In this document: piece after piece, positions 19,386-28,333 of the stretch
Position numbering within the stretch: the first letter of the stretch is position 1
How the letters are laid out: each line of letters starts with the position of its first letter
DNA from: DASRAA01 sp963814165
GTDB lineage: Bacteria > Acidobacteriota > Terriglobia > Terriglobales > Acidobacteriaceae
Length of the DNA: 64,000 nt
NCBI GenBank assembly: GCA_963814165.1
Contig: CAWFBW010000009.1
Span: 289,744-353,743, forward strand
Reading direction: 5' to 3'
Program-made: the position numbers and the translations under genes
Notes under the pieces: generated by a model
Database searches by the model: none
The model's input: the letters and a program-made list of their open reading frames with translations, nothing else
What the model was told of the DNA's origin: nothing

Positions 19386-20162
19386 CTAAATCGATTGGAC
19401 CGGGATGAGACGTAAGTCCTCCACCAGCCCAACTTCTTTCTGGAAGAACGGCTCGCCGTATTTTACGCCCGCCATCATTCCGTAGAAGTGAGCCATAGAG
19501 GCGACGCGCTCGCGGATTTCGGCGTGAGCAGGGAAGTCCTTGCTACCGTCGGACTGGTCAGCGAACTGCTCTTTGTAGGCATAGATGGATTCCAACTTGG
19601 CCTCGAACTCAGACGTGATATCGACAACGAACGTGGGGCGGACGTCGTAGTACAGCGTGGCGTAAACGATCTTGAAGGGGCGGAACGGTTCGTGATTGCG
19701 CAGGCGATGGATCTCGAACGAGTCCACGTCCTGTGTGGCGACGGTATGGCCAAGGCGACGCAGTCCGGCTAGGAAGCAGGCCTCGTAGCCGAGCGTAGCA
19801 CAGGCGTAGTGGTCCGGGTGTCGACCCTTCCAGTAGGGCAGAATCACCACGCGGGGGCGCTGCTCGCGGATTACACGCGCGACCTTGATGCGGTTGGCAT
19901 AGGTGTTCTCGACACGTCCATCAGGGATGTCGAACGCTTCGCGCCATGCGACCTGCAGGATGCGCGCCGCATCGGCAGCTTCGCTGGCGCGGCTCTCGGC
20001 GGAACCGCGCGATCCCAGCTCACCCTGCGTGAGGTCGAGAACGCCGGTTCGCGCACCGAGCTTCGCCATCTTCAACAGCGTGCCGCCGCAAGTCTGCTCC
20101 ACGTCGTCTCGATGGGCGGCGATGGCGAGTACGTCGAGGGCGGGTATCTCTTCAGCATTCAT
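19386..20162 (-). CDS. bshB1: PIG-L family deacetylase, likely BshB1
   Basis: A 258-residue zinc deacetylase of the LmbE/PIG-L family. The motif AHRDDVE (H17, D20) and the later GRHPDH supply zinc ligands and catalytic acid. Length and the sequence LDLTQGELGSRGSAESR fit BshB1, which deacetylates GlcNAc-malate in bacillithiol synthesis. Other PIG-L deacetylases of similar length cannot be excluded. I chose the ATG at 20162; an upstream in-frame TTG overlaps the stop of the PIN gene. bshA and bshC are not in the window, but a bacilliredoxin occurs at 35.3 kb. It is possibly transcribed with the toxin-antitoxin pair upstream. Confidence 0.82.
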   Translation of the reverse strand: MNAEEIPALDVLAIAAHRDDVEQTCGGTLLKMAKLGARTGVLDLTQGELGSRGSAESRASEAADAARILQVAWREAFDIPDGRVENTYANRIKVARVIREQRPRVVILPYWKGRHPDHYACATLGYEACFLAGLRRLGHTVATQDVDSFEIHRLRNHEPFRPFKIVYATLYYDVRPTFVVDITSEFEAKLESIYAYKEQFADQSDGSKDFPAHAEIRERVASMAHFYGMMAGVKYGEPFFQKEVGLVEDLRLIPVQSI

Positions 20163-20197
20163 TGGGCACCGTTCGAAGGAATCAAGGTTCCTCGCAA

Positions 20198-20638
20198 TCA
20201 ACTGCCTAAGAGTTGATCAGGATCGAGCGCGAAAGGACTCACGACCGTCACTGCTTCAAGCCGCTGACCATTCTGCAAGTCCTCGGTCAAAAGGTAGCGG
20301 CACGACGTGGCCTTTGCTGCCGCCACAATCAGAGCGTCCCAAAATGACAGTTGGTGACGGTCCTGAATCCTCCAGGCGCTTTCCAAGAGGACGAAATCCA
20401 CCGCGATAGGCTGCCAGCTCAACAGGTCGAGCACCTCTTCACGAGCGTGTTGCCGGGCTCCCGTCCACTTTCTGACGATGGTTGCGTAATACTCCTGCAG
20501 AACCTGGTAACTGATGCGCCCGGCGCGTCGCTTCCATAGCTCGCTTCTCCACCGCTGGGCCATGCGCTGCTTGAGCGGATCGCCAGTGTCGACGGCATAA
20601 ATGAGCACGTTCGTGTCAACGAAGACGTTGGCGGTCAT
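20198..20638 (-). CDS. PIN-domain ribonuclease toxin, VapC-like
   Basis: A 146-residue PIN domain with the expected acidic site: D8 in VFVDTNVLIY, E49, D101 in SFWDALIVAAA and E119/D120. This set binds magnesium for RNA cleavage in VapC toxins. The start MTANVFVDTN is typical of the family. It overlaps the preceding antitoxin gene by 23 bases, the usual arrangement for coupled translation. The target RNA cannot be predicted. Confidence 0.88.
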   Translation of the reverse strand: MTANVFVDTNVLIYAVDTGDPLKQRMAQRWRSELWKRRAGRISYQVLQEYYATIVRKWTGARQHAREEVLDLLSWQPIAVDFVLLESAWRIQDRHQLSFWDALIVAAAKATSCRYLLTEDLQNGQRLEAVTVVSPFALDPDQLLGS

Positions 20639-20864
20639 GGATCTCATCACGGGACGGGTATTTTCCGTCGGTATTTAGAAAGGGCTTGCGTGCCAGGGCC
20701 CGCTTCATCGCGCGTTCGTACGCGTCCTGTTGCTTCATCTGCTCGCGTAGCAGGGTTCCGAGCAGGCGGGAGACGCTGACATCGTTGCGGGCTGCTTCGA
20801 GGCGCGCCCACAGCGCGACATCTTCTTCCAACGTGACGGTGACATTACGGAGATTGCGTTTCAT
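20616..20864 (-). CDS. Ribbon-helix-helix antitoxin
   Basis: An 82-residue protein. The N-terminal NVTVTLEEDVALWARLEAA followed by VSVSRLLGTLL fits a MetJ/Arc ribbon-helix-helix DNA-binding fold. The C-terminal half is basic then proline-containing, as expected of a segment that wraps the toxin. The ATG used gives MKRNLRNVTV. The gene precedes and overlaps the PIN toxin gene, so it is the likely antitoxin and autorepressor. Confidence 0.83.
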   Translation of the reverse strand: MKRNLRNVTVTLEEDVALWARLEAARNDVSVSRLLGTLLREQMKQQDAYERAMKRALARKPFLNTDGKYPSRDEIHDRQRLR

Positions 20865-20924
20865 AACACGGTTCCAGTGTAACACGAAATCCGTGTACCG
20901 GCGCTGTCATGGCGCGGATCGGAC

Positions 20925-21806
20925 CTACTTCTTGCGCTCCACGAGAAAGGCGGCAATCTCCCGCAGATTGCCAGCTCGTTCTCCAAACCGATCGAGCGCG
21001 GCGTTGGCATTTTGGATCAACGCATCGGCCTTCTTAAGCGACGCTTCGATGCCAAACAGTGACGGATAAGTTGATTTCTCGGTGGCGGTGTCTTTGCCCG
21101 CGGTCTTTCCAAGCTGCGCAGAGGTTTGAGTCACGTCGAGTACGTCATCGACAATCTGAAACGCCAGGCCAATGCTCATACCGAAATCACGCAGACTTTT
21201 AATCTGCGCGACGTCGCCGCCCGCGTAAATTCCGCCGGTGACCACGCTGGCGGTGAGCAGAGCCCCGGTTTTGGAGCGGTGAATATACTCCAGAGTCTTG
21301 GCGTCGGCATGCTGGTGCTCGGCTTCGAGGTCCATGACCTGGCCGCCAATCATGCCGTCCACAGTGCCGGTGGCGTGGGCGATCTCGCGGACAATGGCGA
21401 CGCGCGATTCTGCGGAACACCGCAGTTGGGCCAACACCTCGTAAGCGTAGGTTTGCAGGCCGTCGCCGGCAAGAATTGCGATCGCCTCGCCGAACGCCTT
21501 ATGGCAGGTGGGGCGTCCGCGGCGGAGGTCGTCGTTGTCGAGCGCGGGCAGGTCGTCATGAATCAGCGAGTACGTATGCAACATCTCCAGCGCGGAGCCG
21601 AGGTCCTCGACACCCGCCGGCAAGGTGCCGGTAATGATCCGGGCGGCCTCAATGCATAGGATTGGGCGCAGGCGCTTGCCTCCGGCAAAGACGCTGTGCC
21701 GCATCGCCTGATGGATCGATGTAGGGAACTGCGTGGCCGGCGGAAGCAGGCGTTCCAGCGCCTGATCGGTGAGGATGCGACCTTGTTCCAATAGTTGCTT
21801 CAGCAT
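20925..21806 (-). CDS. ispA: Geranylgeranyl/farnesyl diphosphate synthase
   Basis: A 293-residue trans-isoprenyl diphosphate synthase. The first aspartate-rich motif is DDLPALDNDD (residues 84-93), followed by RRGRPTCHKAFGE; the second is in FQIVDDVLDVT. GGKRLRPIL supplies diphosphate-binding residues. Length and motif spacing match IspA-type short-chain synthases that feed quinone, undecaprenyl and hopanoid pathways; C15 versus C20 product length is not decidable here. The ATG at 21806 is chosen; 15 in-frame residues upstream look spurious. Confidence 0.9.
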   Translation of the reverse strand: MLKQLLEQGRILTDQALERLLPPATQFPTSIHQAMRHSVFAGGKRLRPILCIEAARIITGTLPAGVEDLGSALEMLHTYSLIHDDLPALDNDDLRRGRPTCHKAFGEAIAILAGDGLQTYAYEVLAQLRCSAESRVAIVREIAHATGTVDGMIGGQVMDLEAEHQHADAKTLEYIHRSKTGALLTASVVTGGIYAGGDVAQIKSLRDFGMSIGLAFQIVDDVLDVTQTSAQLGKTAGKDTATEKSTYPSLFGIEASLKKADALIQNANAALDRFGERAGNLREIAAFLVERKK

Positions 21807-21857
21807 GAAGAGGGAAGTATAACAACCGCGCGTAAAGCGGCGCAGGCACAAAGCAAT

Positions 21858-24095
21858 CTAGTTCGCCGTACCTCTCGCCGCAGGCTTATCTTTCGCAGCC
21901 TCCGCAAGTTTCGCTTCGCGCTCGGCATCGGCGACGCGTCCCAGCTTGCGATAAGCTGTGGCCAACTCCTGGTGCAAGCCGTCGAGGTTCGGATTTAATT
22001 TGGCAGCGGCCTCCAGGTGCGGCAGTGAGTCCTTTGCCTTTCCCTGCTCCAGCAGCGCCTTGCCGAGCTGATACTGTGCCTCGGCATCTTCTGCATTCAG
22101 CTTCAGCTCGGCTTCAAACTCGCTGATCGCCTTTGCCAGCTGTTTGGCGCGAAGCTGCGCCATTCCGTCGTAATAGTGGGCCCGCGGCAGAGACGGATTA
22201 GCGGTAAGCGCTTTCTGAAACGTCGCCAACGCCTGCGGCTGATTTCCGATTTCACTGTAAGCCTGTCCGAGCAGCAAGAGCCCTTCCGGCGAAAGCGACT
22301 GCTGCGACACGCGGCCAACCACAGCCGTAGCCTTCTCTTGCTGATTCGAACGCGCTAGCGAGGTTGCGTAGGCATAGGCCACACGCGGATCGGAGTACAC
22401 TGCATCGCCGAGTTGGTCAAAGACTGTTGCCGCTTCGGCAAATTGATCGCTGGAGAACAGCGCCATCGCCAGCATTGGTCGGATCATTGTTTCGCCCGGC
22501 TCTTGCTGTTCCACTGACTTCAGCGCGCGCGCAGCTTCGGCGTACTGGTTGGCACGAAACGCGGCGAACCCGACGTTGCGCATCAGGTGTGGGATTGCCG
22601 GGTTCCAGCGCTCGGCTTGCTGAAAGTTGGCCAGCGCTTCGGGGTACTGTTTCTGGCGCGCCTGTGAAGTTCCGAGATCGTTATAAGCGTCTCCGAGGAT
22701 GACGGCCAGTCGCTGTTCAGCGGTCGCCACGTCTGCTTTCTGCTGCGCGTTGAGTTGTGGCACTGAGTCGCTCGGCTGCGCGGCCGGATCGAGAACCGCT
22801 GACGTTGGCACCGAAGGCGCGGCTGCCATGCCGGAGCCCATGGTCCCCATCGTCTTCGAGGCAGGACTGTTCGCACGGCTGATCTCGTCGGTCTTTTGCT
22901 GCATTTCGGCGAAAATCTTGGTGTATTGGGACGCTTCCTCTTTGCGGTTCGTCTGGAAGCAGATGCGTCCAAGTACATAGTAGGCACGCCGGATCTGGTA
23001 GTTGTTGCGCGACGTGTCGTCACCCGTCAGTTGAATCGCTTTGCGCAAAAACTCTTCGGCCCTTGGCAGTTCGCGTCTCGCGAAGGCATTCAGGCCCATG
23101 TAGAGAAAGGGCTCAGGCCAGTCGGGTTTATCGAGGGCCGCAGTTTTCAGGTAACGGTCCGAGTCGTCATATAACTTGTCGGCGTTGTCGATATACCCGA
23201 GGAAGAAATTGCCGAAAAAATCATTCGGATTGACCTTCACTTCGTCTTTGAATTCCTCTCGGGCTTGTGGCGTCGCCACCCACTCGTTCTGGCTCAGGTA
23301 CAGCAGTCCCAGGAAGTAGTGCGCCCGCGATCCCTTGGCGTCAATTTCCGCGGCCCGGTTAAACTCGTGAGCAGCGTCTTCCACCTTGTCGGCATTCTGG
23401 TACGCGCGGCCAATCATGATGTGGACGCTCGTGCTGTCGCCCGCCGCCCCGGCAATCTGATTGAAGATGGCCTGAGCCTTGTCGATTTCGCCGAGTTTGA
23501 GGTATGCGGTAGCGAGAGCATAGGCCACGAACGGATTGCCTTGCAGTTCCAGGGAGCGCGAGAGCGCGTCCGCCGCCGGGCCGTAGCTCTTTTTGTCCAT
23601 TAGGAGTTTGCCCTGAACGTTCCACGCATCAGCAATCTTCGGGTCTGATTTGGTGATGGGCTCGACCTGCGCCAGCGCGTCATCGGTATGGTGCGCAGCC
23701 ATGTAGGCCAGCGCCAGCGCCAGCGCCAGGTGGGCCTTGGGCGAGTCGTCGAAAGCCAGCGACCGGTTGTACAGTTCGATGGCCTGTGCGGTATTGCCCT
23801 GAGCCATCTTGAGTTCGGCCATGGCCCGAAGTCCTACGGCAATGACTTCGCGATTGGCGTCCGCGATCTTGACCACGTCACCGGTCTGCTGCGCGGCAGC
23901 AAGCGCCTGCATCCGCGCCGGCAGTTCCTCCATCGCGGACCCGCTGGGAGCGCCCTTTGCCGATTCGCCACCTTGGGGCACTGCTGATTCTTGTCGGATC
24001 GTAGCGTCTGAGATGCGTACGAAAAAAAGTAGAAGGGAACCGATCAGGCAAAGCTTGATTATAGAAAACGCTATCGATGGCCGAAAAGGGGTCAA
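21858..24095 (-). CDS. Large TPR-repeat protein, membrane anchored
   Basis: A 745-residue protein. An N-terminal hydrophobic segment (about residues 8-30, IIKLCLIGSLLLFFV) acts as signal or anchor, followed by many tetratricopeptide repeats from about 65 to 390 and from 450 to 740. They are separated by a Ser/Pro/Ala/Met-rich linker near 400-440. It is likely periplasmic or envelope-facing and a protein-protein scaffold. The start reads TTG without a clear ribosome site, so the exact N-terminus is uncertain. It lies 51 bases upstream of ispA on the same strand. Confidence 0.8.
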   Translation of the reverse strand: MTPFRPSIAFSIIKLCLIGSLLLFFVRISDATIRQESAVPQGGESAKGAPSGSAMEELPARMQALAAAQQTGDVVKIADANREVIAVGLRAMAELKMAQGNTAQAIELYNRSLAFDDSPKAHLALALALAYMAAHHTDDALAQVEPITKSDPKIADAWNVQGKLLMDKKSYGPAADALSRSLELQGNPFVAYALATAYLKLGEIDKAQAIFNQIAGAAGDSTSVHIMIGRAYQNADKVEDAAHEFNRAAEIDAKGSRAHYFLGLLYLSQNEWVATPQAREEFKDEVKVNPNDFFGNFFLGYIDNADKLYDDSDRYLKTAALDKPDWPEPFLYMGLNAFARRELPRAEEFLRKAIQLTGDDTSRNNYQIRRAYYVLGRICFQTNRKEEASQYTKIFAEMQQKTDEISRANSPASKTMGTMGSGMAAAPSVPTSAVLDPAAQPSDSVPQLNAQQKADVATAEQRLAVILGDAYNDLGTSQARQKQYPEALANFQQAERWNPAIPHLMRNVGFAAFRANQYAEAARALKSVEQQEPGETMIRPMLAMALFSSDQFAEAATVFDQLGDAVYSDPRVAYAYATSLARSNQQEKATAVVGRVSQQSLSPEGLLLLGQAYSEIGNQPQALATFQKALTANPSLPRAHYYDGMAQLRAKQLAKAISEFEAELKLNAEDAEAQYQLGKALLEQGKAKDSLPHLEAAAKLNPNLDGLHQELATAYRKLGRVADAEREAKLAEAAKDKPAARGTAN

Positions 24096-24176
24096 TGCAG
24101 GTCACTCACAGGGACTCTCCAAGCTAAACGCCTGTGCAAGTCGAGTCAACTCACGTGGGACCGCTTAGCGACAGAG

Positions 24177-24557
24177 CTATGCGGCGGTGCTCGCTTCCGC
24201 TTCCTTGGTCGCTACGTAACGGTCCGCGTTTTCCAGGATTCGCGGCAGTTCTGCGCTCACGCAGCAATCCACAGCTCCGGATGCCATGGTCTGCATCCAC
24301 ATAGTGTCGTCGGCTACGCGATGTACGCACACGAAAGCCGTGGCGGGAAACTCCCTGCATAAAGCAGCGAGTTCGGGGAATGAGACCAGCTCAAGGTCCA
24401 CGATCGCAAGTTGTGCGCGCAGTCGGGCCACGGTCGCACGAATATCGCTAATCGCATGGACGGTGACCGGGCTCTGCGAGTCGCTGTCGGCAAACGTTAC
24501 ACGCAGTCTGGGCACTGCATTGGCGGGATGAGCAATCACTACTCGGACTGGCGGCAT
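24177..24557 (-). CDS. Degenerate response-regulator receiver-like protein
   Basis: A 126-residue single domain with the alpha/beta pattern of a CheY-like receiver: VRVVIAHP, AQLAIVDLEL with an aspartate at the phospho-acceptor position, AFVCVHRVADD, and SGAVDCCVSAEL. The conserved lysine expected after the last strand is replaced by serine, and the acidic pocket near the N-terminus is missing, so phosphorylation is doubtful. GGAGGT lies upstream of the ATG. No output domain or kinase is adjacent. Confidence 0.6.
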   Translation of the reverse strand: MPPVRVVIAHPANAVPRLRVTFADSDSQSPVTVHAISDIRATVARLRAQLAIVDLELVSFPELAALCREFPATAFVCVHRVADDTMWMQTMASGAVDCCVSAELPRILENADRYVATKEAEASTAA

Positions 24558-24655
24558 GGATAAACCTCCCAGAAAGTGTCGTGAACGGGCAGCGCAGGAA
24601 AAAACGCGAAACGGCAAAGAGCTGAACGTTACCGAGTTGGTTAGACCTATGACCC

Positions 24656-24880
24656 TTACGACTTCTCCGCAGGGTCGAATGCTTCAGGCTGCAGCTTTCC
24701 ATTGCGCTTCAGCAGGATTTCCACTTTACCTTCGGCTTCTTCCAATTCCTTGCGGCAGGAACCGGAGAGTTTCATGCCTTCGTCGAACAACTCCAGCGCA
24801 CGGTCGAGGGGCACGTCACCCTTTTCCAATTCGCCTACGATGGTTTCCAAACGCTGAAGAGATTCCTCAAACTTGGGCAA
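24656..24880 (-). CDS. xseB: Exodeoxyribonuclease VII small subunit
   Basis: A 74-residue protein with the XseB pattern FEESLQRLETIVGELEKGDVPL followed by ALELFDEGMKLSGSCRKEL. It is the helical small subunit that wraps the XseA stalk of the single-strand-specific nuclease. Length is normal. xseA is not in the window. It lies between the M20 amidohydrolase and the pseudo-receiver gene on the same strand. Confidence 0.9.
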   Translation of the reverse strand: MPKFEESLQRLETIVGELEKGDVPLDRALELFDEGMKLSGSCRKELEEAEGKVEILLKRNGKLQPEAFDPAEKS

Positions 24881-24945
24881 GCTCTCGGCTCCTCGTCACA
24901 TTCTAGTCCGATTTCACACGGACCCAACATCAAGATTGCACGAAA

Positions 24946-26268
24946 TTACTTGCCCATCAGGTCCAGAACCGACGCCGTCATAATCGTGACGCCGGTCCGG
25001 ATCGTCGGTTCGGGCGTCGGGTAGAACAGCGCCGAATGCAGCGACGGCAGCGGCTTGCCCGTAGCTTTGCTCTCGGCGACCCTCTCGGGCGAGATTGCGC
25101 CCAGCCGCATCATCACGGTCGGAATCTGGTGGCCTTCCAGGCCGAACAGGCCGAAGTCCTCACTCACCATGTCGGGCCCTGTCTTAACGACGTTATCTGC
25201 TCCTACGGTGCGGACCAGGACGGCGCGCAAACGGTCGGCCAGCTCTGGGTTGTTGTAGGTGACAGGCGAGCTTTCCGGGAGGATGGCGACCACGGGCATG
25301 CGGTCTGAGGGCACTCCGCCTGCAATCGCGACGCCTTCGGCCGTGCGCTTGAGGTCAGCTAGAATCTGCTTCTGTAGTTCGTCGTTGAACGAGCGAATCG
25401 TAAGACTCATCCTCACTTCGTCGGGAATGATGTTCCGCTTGGTGCCTCCGTGGATTGCGCCCACGGTTACTACCGCCGGGTCCTGCGGCGGAATCTGCCG
25501 GCTCACGATGGTCTGGATCGCCATGATGTACTCTGCGGACAGCACCACCGGGTCTTTGCTCATCTCCGGATGCGCTCCGTGCGAGCCGACTCCGCGCATG
25601 GTGACATCCACCGAGTTCACCGCCGCGAGTGTCGGGCCCGACACGACTCCGACTTTGCCGGCTTCCAGTGATCCGTCGTCGTGCAATGCAATGGCGTAAT
25701 TCGGGCGTCCGAAGCGCTCATACAAATTGTCTTTCAACATCGCGCTGGCGCCGTCCACCGTCTCTTCCGAAGGCTGTCCGACGAGAATCAGCGTTCCATG
25801 CCATCGGCTCTTGAGCTGTGCCAGCGTCTCGCCCACGCCAATCAGAGTTGCCATGTGAATGTCGTGCCCACAGGCATGCATGACGCCGACGTCGTCTCCC
25901 GCTTGGTTTTTCGAACGCGCATGGCTGGCATAGGGAAGACCGGTCTTCTCCTCGACCGGCAGAGCGTCCATATCTGACCGCACCAGAACTGTGGGGCCAG
26001 TGCCGTTCTTCATGACCGCGACCACGCCGTAGGCCTGCGTGCCGTCCTCGTATTTGCCAACGTGTTCTGTGACTGTGTAACCCGCCTTGCGCAGGGTCTC
26101 GGCAACGACTGCAGAACTTTGCTTCTCCTGGTGCGAGAGCTCCGGGTTCTGATGAAGCTGCTTATAGGTCGCAACCAATTGCGGCAATTCCGAATTCACC
26201 AACGTGGAGATGTCTTGCGCCGATAACAGGGCGGACATCGACAGTGCGAACAGGACGAGTGTCCTCAT
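24946..26268 (-). CDS. Exported M20 family amidohydrolase
   Basis: A 440-residue metal-dependent amidohydrolase of the M20D (IAA-amino-acid/hippurate hydrolase) type. An N-terminal signal peptide (MRTLVLFALSMSALLSA) predicts a periplasmic enzyme. Metal ligands are expected in MHACGHDIHMA, in GQPSEET and in the C-terminal SEDFGLFG region. The central dimerisation domain (RGVGSHGAHPEMSKDPVVL) is present. The substrate is probably an N-acyl amino acid or small peptide. GGAGC precedes the ATG. Confidence 0.88.
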   Translation of the reverse strand: MRTLVLFALSMSALLSAQDISTLVNSELPQLVATYKQLHQNPELSHQEKQSSAVVAETLRKAGYTVTEHVGKYEDGTQAYGVVAVMKNGTGPTVLVRSDMDALPVEEKTGLPYASHARSKNQAGDDVGVMHACGHDIHMATLIGVGETLAQLKSRWHGTLILVGQPSEETVDGASAMLKDNLYERFGRPNYAIALHDDGSLEAGKVGVVSGPTLAAVNSVDVTMRGVGSHGAHPEMSKDPVVLSAEYIMAIQTIVSRQIPPQDPAVVTVGAIHGGTKRNIIPDEVRMSLTIRSFNDELQKQILADLKRTAEGVAIAGGVPSDRMPVVAILPESSPVTYNNPELADRLRAVLVRTVGADNVVKTGPDMVSEDFGLFGLEGHQIPTVMMRLGAISPERVAESKATGKPLPSLHSALFYPTPEPTIRTGVTIMTASVLDLMGK

Positions 26269-26303
26269 CGAAGCTCCTTCTTGAAGGTTTACTGCTTACA
26301 GGA

Positions 26304-28166
26304 TTAATTGCGTCCGGCGGAGGCAGGTCTAGTGGAACCCAGCACCTCCAGCACATCCAGGGCCGATGAATAGCGGCCTTGTGGTGCGCTGATCTGCGCG
26401 CCCTGGACCATGTCACGTGCCGCCAATAGCATCTCGCGGGCAATGGCGACACCCTCGGCCCGCGCCGTCTCGCCGGTCGCCGCTCGCGACATGCGGGCGA
26501 TGATCTCGTCGGGCACCGACACGCGCAACTCATTCTTCATGAATTCGGCGTTGCGCGCGCTCACCAGCGGCCAGATGCCGGCAATCACGGGAATACGGCA
26601 ATGCTCGATCCGGCGCAGGAAGTCCTCCAGCAATTTCAGGTCGAACACGGGCTGAGTTACCGCATACTCTGCGCCGGCCTGAACTTTGTATTCGAAGCGG
26701 CGAATCTCCTCATCAATATTGGGCACGCCGGGATTGGCACCCACGCCAATCACGAACTTCGTGCCGTTTCCGATGGGGTTGCTACCGATGTCTAGCCCGT
26801 GGTTTAGATTGTGAACGATGTTCACCAGGCCGATGGCGTCCACATCGAACACCGCGGTGGCATCGGGATAGTCGCCCATCTTAGGCGGGTCGCCGGTAAT
26901 GCAAATGAGGTTGCGAATCCCGAGTGCGCTCGCACCCAGCAAATCGGACTGAATGCCCAGCACATTGCGGTCGCGGCAGGTGTAATGCAGGACCGGTTCG
27001 ATTCCGACCTGCTGCGCCACCATCAGGCAAAGAGCCTGGTTACTCAGCCGGGCAGACGCGCGCGGGCTGTCGGGAATGTTGATGGCGTCCACCCCCGCCG
27101 ATTTCAGGGTTCTCGTCCCCTCGATCTCTTTGGTGGCGTCAGTGCCTTTGGGCGGAACCACCTCTACCATCACGACGAATTCACCGTTGGCGATCTTGCG
27201 GCCAAGCTGCGAGCGCTCCGCCATTGCCGGAGGCTCCACTGGCCGTGCCAGGGGCTCCGGCTTGGGATGCGGTTTTGGCGGGTGCACATGGATGCGCTTA
27301 AGACGCCCCTTCATTTCATGAATGTGTCTTGGCGTGGTTCCACAGCAGCCACCTACCAGGCTCACACCGGCGACCACGAACTTCTCCGCGTAACTTGCCA
27401 TGTACTCGGGTGACGACAGGAAGATTGTCCGCCCGTCCACGGCGCGCGGCATGCCGGCATTGGGCTGGGCAGAGAGAGGGACGCTGGTCACGGCGCGCAC
27501 TCGCTCCAGCGCATCCAGCAGGGCCGCCGGTCCAACACTGCAATTGATGCCCACCACGTCGGCTCCCCATGCTTCCAACTGCAGGCCATAGTGCTCGGGA
27601 CTCGAACCGTCCAGGCAGTTGCCGTCTTCGTCTATGGTGACTTGCGCCACCACCGGCAGCTCAGGATTCACTTCCCGCGCAGCCAGAATTCCCTGGTGGA
27701 GTTCCTCGAGATACCCAAAGGTTTCCAGGATGATGAGATCTACGCCTTCCTCGTTGAGGGCGGCGACCTGCTCGCGGAACGCCTCGCGGGCCTCGGAAAG
27801 CGCGATCTTGCCCAGCGGCTCAATCCGGATTCCCAAAGGTCCAATCGCCCCGGCGACCAGCGCCCCGAAGCTCTTGGCGGCTTCCCGGGCCAAGCGGGCC
27901 CCGCTGCGATTGATGTCCGCCAACTTATCCACACAGCCGTGCTTCGACAAACGAAACGAATTGGCGCCAAACGTGTTTGTCTCAATGATCTCAGCGCCCG
28001 CCTGCAGGTATTCCACGTGGACGCCCTTGATCAGGTCGGGTTGCGAAAGGTTCAGCTCGTCGTAACACTTATCGATGAAGATGCCCTTGGACAGCAGGAG
28101 CGTTCCCATAGCGCCGTCGCAAAGTACGGGGCCTTTTTGCAGTCGGTTTACGAGGTCATTTGGCAT
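26304..28166 (-). CDS. Homocysteine S-methyltransferase / MTHFR fusion
   Basis: A 620-residue bifunctional protein. Residues 1-290 form a homocysteine methyltransferase domain with zinc cysteines in GINCSVGP and GGCCGTTPRHI. Residues about 330-600 form a methylenetetrahydrofolate reductase domain (FVVMVEVVPPKGTD, LICITGDPP, TQPVFDLKLLEDF). The same architecture is known as YitJ, coupling reduction of methylene-THF to methyl transfer. There is no cobalamin domain. No strong ribosome site precedes the ATG. The gene is 35 bases upstream of the M20 gene and divergent from a propeller lipoprotein. Confidence 0.9.
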   Translation of the reverse strand: MPNDLVNRLQKGPVLCDGAMGTLLLSKGIFIDKCYDELNLSQPDLIKGVHVEYLQAGAEIIETNTFGANSFRLSKHGCVDKLADINRSGARLAREAAKSFGALVAGAIGPLGIRIEPLGKIALSEAREAFREQVAALNEEGVDLIILETFGYLEELHQGILAAREVNPELPVVAQVTIDEDGNCLDGSSPEHYGLQLEAWGADVVGINCSVGPAALLDALERVRAVTSVPLSAQPNAGMPRAVDGRTIFLSSPEYMASYAEKFVVAGVSLVGGCCGTTPRHIHEMKGRLKRIHVHPPKPHPKPEPLARPVEPPAMAERSQLGRKIANGEFVVMVEVVPPKGTDATKEIEGTRTLKSAGVDAINIPDSPRASARLSNQALCLMVAQQVGIEPVLHYTCRDRNVLGIQSDLLGASALGIRNLICITGDPPKMGDYPDATAVFDVDAIGLVNIVHNLNHGLDIGSNPIGNGTKFVIGVGANPGVPNIDEEIRRFEYKVQAGAEYAVTQPVFDLKLLEDFLRRIEHCRIPVIAGIWPLVSARNAEFMKNELRVSVPDEIIARMSRAATGETARAEGVAIAREMLLAARDMVQGAQISAPQGRYSSALDVLEVLGSTRPASAGRN

Positions 28167-28333
28167 TTGTGCTGGATGTGCCTATCACGCTGATCGTAAT
28201 TGGAACTCTATCGTAAACTTTGTCGCTAGGCCACAGCACGAGTTCGGGTCAATGGCTTGCCGGCCGTTTGATATACTTTTGATTGAAAAGTCGCCAACCT
28301 ACGTCTTATCAATGCTATGAATGAGGTACGCGT

